Shown here piece after piece: positions 9,936-18,500 of a stretch of DNA of 34,719 bases. The DNA lies in contig CAJQRD010000015.1 in assembly GCA_905480605.1 (NCBI GenBank), forward strand, positions 1 through 34,719, given 5' to 3'. The notes under the pieces were generated by a model. That model saw nothing but the letters and a program-made list of their open reading frames with translations. It did no database searches and was not told the origin of the DNA. This DNA comes from an uncultured Saprospiraceae bacterium. GTDB taxonomy: Bacteria > Bacteroidota > Bacteroidia > Chitinophagales > Saprospiraceae. A program made the position numbers and the translations under genes. Position 1 is the stretch's first letter; each line of letters opens with the position of its first letter.

Positions 9936-11030
9936 ATGAGTCATGACTTCGATTCGGATATATCACTTAGACACGTAATTCTTAAGATTCAGGATTATGC
10001 CTTGGCATGCTTCAAAGGTTGGAAGTTAATTTTATTACTCGCTTTGTTGATGGGCCTATTCGTCTTTATACTTAAAAAAGACGCACCCAACATGTATAAA
10101 GCTGAGCTTACTTTTATGCTCAATGAGGATGAAAGTGGAGGACTGGCTGGCCTTTCCGGCGTTTTGGGCAGTTTCGGCATTGGGCTGGGCTCTTCAGAAT
10201 CAAATCTTGATAAAATATTAGAACTTGCCAAAACAAGAAGAGTAACTCAAAATGCTATATTTTCAGAAGTTACAATAGGTGGTAAAAAGGACTTTTTAGC
10301 CAACCATTACATCCAAATGCTAAAAGACCATGACGAGTGGACCCTTGATGGTGGACTCTTTAGTGCAGTAGAGGACTCAATGATTTTAGAAAGTTTTAGT
10401 TTTTCGCATGACTCTATATCTCTATTTTCAATCAAAGAAAACAAAGCTCTAAAAAAGGTTCACGGTAGCATTGCTGGTAACGAGAAAGAGGTCGGAAAAC
10501 TAAATTGTTATTACAATGAACTTACAGGCATCATGGCCCTAATTGTTGAGTGTAACAATGAGGAATTAGCGGTAAAACTAACTAACGCTATTTTCAATAA
10601 GCTTAGTGAATTTTACATTGAAAAATCAGTTGAAAAACAGTCGTATGACCTAAAAATTATAAAATCAAAATATGATTCCATAAGTTATGCCCTCTCAAAT
10701 GTAGAATATAAACTGGCTTCTTTTGAAGATAGCAACCAAGGTCTTTTTAGAAAAAAAGACCTACTAACCAAAAGCAGATTATCAACTGAGAAACAAAAGC
10801 TACAATTTATGATCGGTAAAGCTGAAGAGCAGTTACAAATTGCACAAATCACTCTAGACAACCGAACACCTTACATTCAGGTGGTTGATCGTCCGCTTTT
10901 ACCATTAACGCCTCAAAACAATACACCTCTTTTCTTCTTTATTTTTGGCTTTATTTTTGGCGGATTCCTGGCAGTAGGCTATATCGTAATTAAAAAACTA
11001 TATAAAGAGGTTATGACAAACAATGAATAA
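9936..11030 (+). CDS. Wzz-domain polysaccharide co-polymerase/chain-length protein
   Basis: A 364-aa inner-membrane protein with the Wzz/GumC layout: one N-terminal membrane helix (about residues 29-47), a long periplasmic part and a second helix near the C-terminus (about 331-352). The periplasmic part has a glycine-rich loop at about 70-86 (GGLAGLSGVLGSFGIGLG) and a predicted coiled coil at about 230-300. The RPLLPLTPQNNTP just before the last helix is the usual proline-rich motif of this family. These proteins set the chain length of O-antigen or exopolysaccharide made by Wzy systems. No C-terminal BY-kinase domain is fused. The downstream CysC and FemAB-like genes suggest a modified surface polysaccharide, but no flippase or polymerase is in the window. 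Confidence 0.85.
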   Translation: MSHDFDSDISLRHVILKIQDYALACFKGWKLILLLALLMGLFVFILKKDAPNMYKAELTFMLNEDESGGLAGLSGVLGSFGIGLGSSESNLDKILELAKTRRVTQNAIFSEVTIGGKKDFLANHYIQMLKDHDEWTLDGGLFSAVEDSMILESFSFSHDSISLFSIKENKALKKVHGSIAGNEKEVGKLNCYYNELTGIMALIVECNNEELAVKLTNAIFNKLSEFYIEKSVEKQSYDLKIIKSKYDSISYALSNVEYKLASFEDSNQGLFRKKDLLTKSRLSTEKQKLQFMIGKAEEQLQIAQITLDNRTPYIQVVDRPLLPLTPQNNTPLFFFIFGFIFGGFLAVGYIVIKKLYKEVMTNNE

Positions 11031-11040
11031 CAATGAATAA
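11021..11040 (+). repeat. 10-bp tandem duplication across the Wzz/cysC junction
   Basis: CAATGAATAA occurs twice in direct tandem, at 11021-11030 and 11031-11040. The first copy encodes the last residues and stop of the Wzz-like protein. The second supplies the ATG of cysC in a different frame. It looks like a small slippage or duplication event that created or restored the downstream start. Confidence 0.85.
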
Positions 11041-11626
11041 CATACATCCAATATTTGATAAGCTATTAACCAAATCTGATAAAGAGCTGTTTCTGAATCA
11101 AAGAGGAATAGTTCTTTGGTTTACTGGATTATCTGGTTCGGGAAAAAGCACAATAGCTGAAGGCCTAGAAAAACTTCTATTTTCAAAAGGATACTTTGTC
11201 CAAGTCCTAGATGGCGATAATACAAGGACGGGAATTAATAAAAACCTTGGATTTTCAATTAAAGACCGAGAGGAAAACATTAGAAGGGTAGCAGAAATAT
11301 CGAAACTTTTTATTGACTCTGGAGTCATTTGTATCAATAGTTTTGTAAGTCCTACAATAGAGATAAGACAAAAAGCAAAAGACATAATCGGTTCAGAAAA
11401 CTTCATAGAGGTCTTTGTAAATACGCCTTTGGAGGTTTGCGAAGCAAGAGATGTCAAAGGCTTGTATAAAAAAGCTCGAGCAGGGGAAATAAAAGGTTTT
11501 ACTGGAATTGATTCTCCTTTTGAATCCCCTCTAAAAGCTGATGTTGAGTTGTTAACGGCCAACCAAACCGTTGAGGAGTCAATTCACGATGTGTTCAATA
11601 AGGTTATTAAAAGGTTGAGTCTTTAA
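11033..11626 (+). CDS. cysC: Adenylylsulfate (APS) kinase
   Basis: This 197-aa P-loop kinase phosphorylates APS to PAPS, the sulfate donor. The motifs are intact: Walker A GLSGSGKST at about residues 32-40, DGDN at 60-63, LGFSIKDREENIRRVAEIS, the loop FVSP at about 103-106 that holds the family's phospho-serine, and RDVKGLYKKARAGEIKGFTG. The usual isoleucine in DGDNIR is threonine here (DGDNTR). It lies alone between a Wzz-like gene and a FemAB-like gene, with no ATP sulfurylase (cysD/cysN) or reductase nearby. That placement suggests PAPS for sulfating a surface polysaccharide rather than cysteine synthesis (inference). No sulfotransferase is in the window. The start comes from the second copy of a 10-bp duplication. 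Confidence 0.92.
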   Translation: MNNIHPIFDKLLTKSDKELFLNQRGIVLWFTGLSGSGKSTIAEGLEKLLFSKGYFVQVLDGDNTRTGINKNLGFSIKDREENIRRVAEISKLFIDSGVICINSFVSPTIEIRQKAKDIIGSENFIEVFVNTPLEVCEARDVKGLYKKARAGEIKGFTGIDSPFESPLKADVELLTANQTVEESIHDVFNKVIKRLSL

Positions 11627-11633
11627 TTAAAAC

Positions 11634-12590
11634 ATTCAAATTATCAGTCAGAAAATTGAATATAAGCAACTTTATAAAAAGCTAGCACTTCCTATTCAGT
11701 TTTCAGAAGAATGGATGGATGCCGTTTGCCTCAATGGCAGTTGGGATGTTGTAATAGCTAAAGATCTTGATGGAAACGTAGAGGGCGTTTTGGTCTACCA
11801 TTTTAGAAAATACCGTGGCTTTAAACTAATCCTCATGCCTCCTCTCACTTTTTACAATGGTATCTATTTCAACTATAGAAAAAACATAAAGCCTAATAGT
11901 AAAATTGGTTTTGAAATAAAAATCACTGAAAAACTTTTGGGTCAACTGCCTAAGCACGATCTGTATTACCAACAATATTCGACAGAAGTTAACAATTGGT
12001 TGCCACAATATTGGGCTGGCTATCAACAATCAACAAGGTACACCTATACATTGTCTGTCTCTGACAACACAGAGGAGCTCTGGAGCAACCTAAAAGGTAA
12101 CGTAAGGCGAAATATCAAAAAGGCAGAAGCCGTCTGTGAGGTTATAAATACCGATGTTGAAACATTCTGGAATGAACTCGAAAGGAGCTATAGTCAACGA
12201 AAAAACCCTTTTCAAAAACAACTCATTGAAAGACTTTACAATAACTTAAGCGAAATAAATAGTTGTCAATTACATTTGGTCAGGCACAAAGAATCAAAAA
12301 AGATTTTAGCTGGAAGCTTTATCGCATATGATAATAACGTTAGCTATTACGTTTGTGGTTTTTTTAATCCTGATGGAAAAGAAATTGGTGCGCTATCATA
12401 CTTACTTTGGAACAATATTACAAATAGTAAAACCAAACAATTCGATTTTGAAGGTTCAATGATCCAAGAGGTTGAATACTTCTTTAGGGCATTTGGTGGC
12501 AACTTGACTCCTCATTATAGAATTTGGAAGGTTAACAGCTGGTTGCTCAGGCTTATATTCAAATTTAAGAACCTTCCATTCATTAATTGA
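11634..12590 (+). CDS. FemAB/GNAT-fold protein of a polysaccharide cluster, start codon uncertain
   Basis: The protein is GNAT-like, of the FemAB/CelD type often found in exopolysaccharide and lipid-linked clusters. Visible features are PPLTFYNGIYF in the N-terminal half, LKGNVRRNIKKAE in the middle, and FDFEGSMIQEVEYFFRAFGG near the end, which is the strongest family motif. These proteins acylate or aminoacylate sugars or peptides; the acceptor here is unknown. The first ATG is at 11715. The frame is open back to a stop at 11628-11630, and that upstream stretch (IEYKQLYKKLALPIQFSEEW) reads as real protein and runs into the conserved WMDAVC. I therefore set the start at an ATT at 11634; ATT at 11640 is the other option. 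The gene follows cysC closely and is followed after 2 nt by the next ORF. Confidence 0.7.
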   Translation: MQIISQKIEYKQLYKKLALPIQFSEEWMDAVCLNGSWDVVIAKDLDGNVEGVLVYHFRKYRGFKLILMPPLTFYNGIYFNYRKNIKPNSKIGFEIKITEKLLGQLPKHDLYYQQYSTEVNNWLPQYWAGYQQSTRYTYTLSVSDNTEELWSNLKGNVRRNIKKAEAVCEVINTDVETFWNELERSYSQRKNPFQKQLIERLYNNLSEINSCQLHLVRHKESKKILAGSFIAYDNNVSYYVCGFFNPDGKEIGALSYLLWNNITNSKTKQFDFEGSMIQEVEYFFRAFGGNLTPHYRIWKVNSWLLRLIFKFKNLPFIN

Positions 12591-12592
12591 TT

Positions 12593-13678
12593 ATGTCTGA
12601 CGCAGAATTTATTCAAGAATTTATTGGAGACAAAAAGTCATTGCTCTCTGCACTTGAAAAAAACATATCTTGGATTAAAAAAAGCTTTTCAGTTAACAAA
12701 AGCTTAGGTTCTTCCAAATATTGCTCATTGTGGGGAAAATGGTCAATCGATTATCCAGAAACAACAGGGTATCTTTTAACAACGCTTATAAGAAGCAGCG
12801 GCACTCTCAGTGATCAAACGTTAATAAACCTGGCTTCGCTTCAGGTCAACTACCTTAAGGGCTTACAGCTCAACACAGGGGGTTTTAACGTGTCAAAATC
12901 ATCACAAGAAAGTTACGTGTTTGATAGTGCACAAATAATGTTAGGGTTAATTTCAATTTATAAGATTAACAAAGAAGCGCGTGTTCTAATAATGATAGAA
13001 TCATGCTACAACTGGTTAATAAGTTTACTCAACAATAATGGTCAATTTGTATCTTCTAATTATAAACAAGATTATAATCCTTCTTACTATACCAGAATAC
13101 TTTGGCCCATTCTTTTAGCTGAACAACTATTAAGCACAAGCTCAAATAAAACACTTAAACTTTACGCATACTTAAAATCACTTCTAAATGAAAATGGGTC
13201 GTTCAACAAGTGTAGTTTTGATGGTTCTCCTTTTGCATTTACTCACAACCTAATCTATTCATATCGTGGTTTATGGGAGTCATCTAACTTGTTAAATGAC
13301 AAGGAGTTTATTACTGTCCTAGAAAACAACCTGTCGTCTATATCTGATAAAATCATCAAGGACAATTCATTTAATGGCGAATATGATGTTGAGTGGAAAA
13401 CAAAAAAACCTTTTGTTTGTTCTGCTGGCAATGCCCAGTTGGTCGTTCTTCTTCTTTCAATTTATAAAAAAACAAAGAACCATAACTTACTAAAACCCTG
13501 CCATGTCTTAATGCAACCATTAATCAAGCAACAGTCCAAGAGTTTCTTATTTAATAAAGGAGGTTTATCTTCCTCTATTCCTATTTGGGGAAAGTATCAA
13601 CGATTTCGATATACCAATTGGACTCAAAAGTTCTATTCAGATGCTTTGATTGAATTACTCTCATTATTGCAAACGTAG
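12593..13678 (+). CDS. Unrecognised, probably all-helical (alpha/alpha toroid-like) protein
   Basis: I do not recognise a named family. The 361-aa protein has no signal peptide or membrane segment and looks all-alpha. Repeated helical hairpins contain motifs such as DYPETTGYLLTTL, QLNTGGFNVS, FDSAQIMLGLISIY, YYTRILWPILLAEQ and PFAFTHNLIYSYRGL. Such GGF/FD/Y-rich hairpins recall six-hairpin glycosidase, lyase or terpenoid-cyclase toroids, which suggests a sugar-modifying enzyme (inference). A TTG start at 12587 is possible, but the ATG at 12593 leaves a clean 2-nt gap after the FemAB-like stop and is preferred. It is the last gene of the polysaccharide cluster and converges with the leftward DUF6056-like gene 35 bases away. 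Confidence 0.6.
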   Translation: MSDAEFIQEFIGDKKSLLSALEKNISWIKKSFSVNKSLGSSKYCSLWGKWSIDYPETTGYLLTTLIRSSGTLSDQTLINLASLQVNYLKGLQLNTGGFNVSKSSQESYVFDSAQIMLGLISIYKINKEARVLIMIESCYNWLISLLNNNGQFVSSNYKQDYNPSYYTRILWPILLAEQLLSTSSNKTLKLYAYLKSLLNENGSFNKCSFDGSPFAFTHNLIYSYRGLWESSNLLNDKEFITVLENNLSSISDKIIKDNSFNGEYDVEWKTKKPFVCSAGNAQLVVLLLSIYKKTKNHNLLKPCHVLMQPLIKQQSKSFLFNKGGLSSSIPIWGKYQRFRYTNWTQKFYSDALIELLSLLQT

Positions 13679-13712
13679 CAAATGGTTGCTGATAATTTTT
13701 TGCGCTCTTTAG

Positions 13713-15464
13713 TTATTTGATTGCCACTTTTACCTGATTTCCAATCACATTGTGGTTGTATTTGTTATACAACGCTATAATAAATGATTCGTACTCTTCA
13801 GTATCAAAAACGGTATGTAAAAATACTTTTCCGTCACTGTCTACAATCGTTTCCTCTTCTAGGTAATGCAAGAAGTATTTTCCAACAGATAATGGTAAAA
13901 ACTTAATTATATGGTGTCGCCATTTTCCGTTATTCACTCCACGAAATATATAGGCCAGATCATTAATTGCGACCTCAGGCCTCTTCTTACTTAGTTCAAT
14001 AATAACTTCATTCTTATTTACAAATACGCCATCTAATATAATATCATCAGTCAGTTTTTCTCCTACTTTCTTGTGAGTCATTTTACTGGTGGTTGGCCTA
14101 CCGTTTTTAAAACCATCTAAAAACACCTGCCTTAAAACTTCATCGTTGTTTATTTCTAATTGTACGGTTTCCTTCTGTAAAAATGCGGCCAACACTTTAT
14201 TCTCAAACTTTTCTATATCATAAGAAAGTTCATCACACACCGCAACAGATGATTCTTGTTCTTCACAAAATTTTACTAGTGTAAGGCTCGAATCATCTTG
14301 TGTATATTTTATTTTTTGCCAATTGATATCATATCGGTTCTTGATATTCTTAACATCATGAATTCGTTCCGGAAACAATGCAAGACTGAAGAAAATTAAA
14401 AAAACGAGAACATAACCACTTTTTATTTTATTCAAATCTAGGCTGGATAAAATGAACATCAAAAAAATGAGAAAAGCAAAAACACTTGAACGAGCTTCAT
14501 AAAGCGGTGCCAAAAACATAGCAGCACTTGATACAAAAAATATAATACCAAAAAACAACATTTTCTTTTTTTGTTTATACTTTACTCTATACATCAGTAT
14601 AAAAATTAGTGCCGACAAACCACAAGCGATAAAGTACGTTTGCCGTTTCAAGTATTCTGAAAATTTAAACATTACAGACTCATACTGAAAAGATTCATTT
14701 TCTATTCTCAAGGCAAGAGCTGGAGATTTTAACATTATTAAACCACCGCAAAGCAAAATAATTGAAGAAAAGATCAAGGTTTTTTCTACTTGTTTTAACT
14801 TAATCGCTTTCTGATAAAACATCACAATTAAAGTAATTACAAACAAACTTAAAACAACATTCTCATTTGTAGTGCAAATTAAAAACGCCAATACTATTGA
14901 TGACTTTTGAAAAATCATATTATCCATTAACCTTTTATACAACCTTCCAACAAACATCAATTGAAAAATTAAAAACCAAGAATAATTTACAGAACCTGTA
15001 GTCCACAGATATGAACGACCTAAGTCATAATGAAAACACCATAAAAAAAGCAAGACTGAAAAATATAAAACTAGATTTTTAGATAAGACTGTGCTAGTTT
15101 TTCCAATAAGGTTTTCTTGTAAAAATGGTTTTATTATAAACCAAGGAAGAGCAAGAAAGACAATGACGTTTGTTAAGTCAAAAACGAATGTGGGCAATAA
15201 TAAAATGATTTGTAATAAAGCATGGGGTGCAATTCTATTATTATAATTGTTGTAATGATTAATTTGTGAATTAAAATAATCCTGCATGCTTTCAATCCCA
15301 GTAGAGCCGACAAATCCTTCTTTGGGAAACTTAAGCGCATATAAAAAGTCATCACCTAATACAAAGGGCATTAGTACATTCAAATACAAAAGAAAAATGG
15401 AGAAGAGTGCTATTGATAACACGATTCCCCATTTTAAAATATATTTATGTTTTTCAATGCTCAA
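13713..15464 (-). CDS. Polytopic membrane protein, DUF6056/GT-C glycosyltransferase-like
   Basis: A 583-aa protein with about ten hydrophobic segments in its first 370 residues, then a soluble region of about 200 residues. The early loop FVLGDDFLYA after the first membrane helix, and NNYNNRIAPHALLQ before the second, match the pattern of DUF6056 and GtrII-type GT-C proteins, where acidic residues after the first helix bind a metal or lipid-linked sugar. A role in decorating lipid-linked or surface glycans is likely, but the substrate is unknown. No ATG is available at the N-terminus. The best start is TTG at 15464, a stop lies six codons upstream, and TTTG (a weak -7 tail) overlaps the start. 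It follows the PorU-like gene on the same strand by about 45 bases. Confidence 0.65.
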   Translation of the reverse strand: MSIEKHKYILKWGIVLSIALFSIFLLYLNVLMPFVLGDDFLYALKFPKEGFVGSTGIESMQDYFNSQINHYNNYNNRIAPHALLQIILLLPTFVFDLTNVIVFLALPWFIIKPFLQENLIGKTSTVLSKNLVLYFSVLLFLWCFHYDLGRSYLWTTGSVNYSWFLIFQLMFVGRLYKRLMDNMIFQKSSIVLAFLICTTNENVVLSLFVITLIVMFYQKAIKLKQVEKTLIFSSIILLCGGLIMLKSPALALRIENESFQYESVMFKFSEYLKRQTYFIACGLSALIFILMYRVKYKQKKKMLFFGIIFFVSSAAMFLAPLYEARSSVFAFLIFLMFILSSLDLNKIKSGYVLVFLIFFSLALFPERIHDVKNIKNRYDINWQKIKYTQDDSSLTLVKFCEEQESSVAVCDELSYDIEKFENKVLAAFLQKETVQLEINNDEVLRQVFLDGFKNGRPTTSKMTHKKVGEKLTDDIILDGVFVNKNEVIIELSKKRPEVAINDLAYIFRGVNNGKWRHHIIKFLPLSVGKYFLHYLEEETIVDSDGKVFLHTVFDTEEYESFIIALYNKYNHNVIGNQVKVAIK

Positions 15465-15508
15465 ATCAATGAAGTGATTTTATACTTAGAGCAATGAAGG
15501 TCACATTT

Positions 15509-18500
15509 TTATCTCATAATAACTAACTTACCAAATCCTTTCTTGAAGAACCCATCGATTCCATTATTTCCAAAATGATTAAAGCTTTCGCTGTTTGTTG
15601 ATGCCATTACCCGGTAAAGGTAAACACCATTAGCCAGTTTAGAGCCATACTCATCTGTTCCATTCCATTTGTATTCAGTTCTGTTCAGTCCGATTCTCAA
15701 GTTACCTAATTCCTCTTTTGTTATCTCTCTAACGACCTTACCTGTAACTGTCATAATTCGAATTGTAAACACTTCTGGAACATCTAACCCTGTCAGTGTA
15801 AATACAAACTGAGTGCTCGTTGAAAACGGATTCGGATTGTTTAGTACGTTACTTACTTGAGACTCTTCTATTACATTAAATCTTACCTCAACGTCTTGGT
15901 CTCCAGACAGGTTTCCGGAAACATCTTCAGCTTGAACATATAATATATACTCTCCAGATTCTAGCTCTGGATAATAATCAATTGTAGCCTTATTCTCTGT
16001 TAAACTATCGGCTGGAGTAAATGTAATATCTGTACTATTTAAATCAATAGGAAATGATTGGGGGTCTGGAAGTTTTCTCAAAGCCAAATCAAAACTTGAA
16101 ATGTCCTTAATAAATAAAAAGTCGCTCTCATCCTTCAAGTCTATTTTGATATGTGGTTTAGGAGAAACAATATCACCATCTAAAATGTGTAAGCCATCAA
16201 ATGTCACGTCTAATATTGGGTTTATTCTATCACCTTGTACGACAAAGTCTCTGATCCCAAAGTTATTAAATTGATACTGTTCTGGTTGAGCCATTTCTGG
16301 GTTTATTTCAACTCTAAATTGGTGTAAACCCAATAACTTGTCAGCAATAAACTCGAAGTCAATATCTGCCGTTTCCTGAGCCTTTAAAGGCGGAAGGGAT
16401 TCAAAGATGTTAATCTCATTGTTTGTATTGTCGACGATCGTGTATTTCACCAATAAACTATCCATATCCGTATTGGTAATGTTTGTTGCAACAGTTGCCA
16501 ATTTTAGTTTTTCACCTAAGAATAAAGTATCACTTTCAAATGTAAACTTTCTGTTTACATTCAAAACAGCTTCTGGTTTTTCTTGATACAGAACTCTCCA
16601 ATAACCTATTTGCACAGGAGTTCTGCTTGCATCATCTTTTTGGTATAAATGCAACTTCAAATGAAAATAAACATTCGAATTTATAAATGATAAGTCAAAA
16701 TCAAAATTATCTACATTAGGAAAAACCACTTCTTCTTCACCGTTAGTTCTAATCCCAATTAAGTCCAATTGGTATTCATCTTCCTCTAAGTTAACTTCAT
16801 CCAAAGACCATTGCAACCTATTCCATTCTTGGGCAGGACCTATAACCGTTGAGTTAATATCTCCTTCAAACCACCTTCCAACAATAGAAAGGTCTAATTT
16901 TATTTCTTCATCTGGTATAAACTTGTCTGCTACAACCTCTATAGGCGTAAACGAGGGATCGTTTTTCTTATATGCTAAAATATAAGGCTTAGACTCTACT
17001 TCTAATTCTCTTAGTCTTGCAGCACCTTGCGCTTCAAAGAGCGTCATCAAGTCTCTCCCATCTGGGTTAACGTTTGCATCAGATGTCCATTCGTCAATTT
17101 GTGGTGTACCATTTCTAGGGTTATTAAGGCCTGAGGTATGCAAAGTCATCATTATAACATAGCTGCCATCTGGAACAATATCATCTAAAAACTTTATAGC
17201 ACTGTATCTATTTGTTAGGTTATAAGTTGGATATGGAAATACACCCCAATTTTGCGCCCAACTTGTGTTTATAACACTTTCGTATAGCCCACCACCGGTA
17301 GGTTGGTTTCTCCATGCTTCTCCCGTATCACCGTCAAACACTGAAATATAAATTCCAGCTGATACTTCAGACGCTAAGTCCGAATAGGAATATGGTGTAT
17401 TATCTATTGTTGCAGATATTGTTTGATCTGGGTACGTTCCATTAGAAATTTTTACTTCGTTAATATTCGTAAAAAAAGAAAATTGTCTTTCCGCCTCTTC
17501 ATAATTAATTGTTGTATAATCATCTTTTAACCATTGATAGACGTGACTCTGGTTCCATCCTTCTGAGGAGTTTTCTAGATACACAAAAGAGCTTGTATTC
17601 CAAACGGTGTTTTCCATTACCTTGGGACTAATTCTCCAATAGTAAACCACTTCGTTTTCAAACTGGAGAGCAGGATCCCATTCAATCAAGCCAGGTGAGG
17701 ACAAAACTTCACCCCTCTCTAATAGAGGACTATCAAAGTTTTCAGTCGTATCAATTTCAAATAAATAATATTCAGCTTCTGCAAATGCATTTGTTCCCGA
17801 AGCTTTAAGACTGATATCTGCCTTGTTTACGATTGCAAATTCCTTTGGATAAACGGGAAAAGCACTGTTGTCAAAAACAAAAAAGCAAAAGCCATCATTA
17901 GAATAAGCCTTTGTCAAATCGTTGTTTTCCTCAGCCATTGGGTCTGGTAGTTCTTCAACCGAATTGTCAACATCTAAAATTATATTTATCAGGTTTTTAC
18001 CAATTGCGCTAAACCCTGGGTTTTGCAGTTCAACGGTAATTGTTGTTCTATTTGCAGGGGCCAAATGTTTGAAATAGAGAGAATCTCTGTTTCCGTTATA
18101 ATCATGAATAATCAAGTTTCTAATACTGTCTACATGACCTTTTCCTAGGTTTACAATATCGAAAGTTAATTCAATTTTTTCATCTAATGCTTTTACTTGT
18201 CCATTGGTATTCACTGTTGAAAAATCAACGACGTAATCTGGCCCCTCAGCAGAGTATAATTGAATTGCCGGATCACCATGTACTGTGTTTTGTTCTTGCA
18301 GTGTTCTTATGTTTACAACAGACTCACTATATAGGTCTTGCGCCATTTTTTGATTAACAAGTCCAATTGGCTGACCATAAAAACTGTTTGACCATTTAAA
18401 ATATAGGTCTTTTCCTAATCGTGCTAATGGCGAAGGAAAAGCAGAGCCAGATGATGCAATAAATGCCAATGCGCCCACATCTTCTGTCATAACCATATTT

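Noticed and set aside
11098-11562. 154-codon leftward frame opposite cysC
   Set aside because: Shadow of cysC, whose motifs are all intact on the plus strand.
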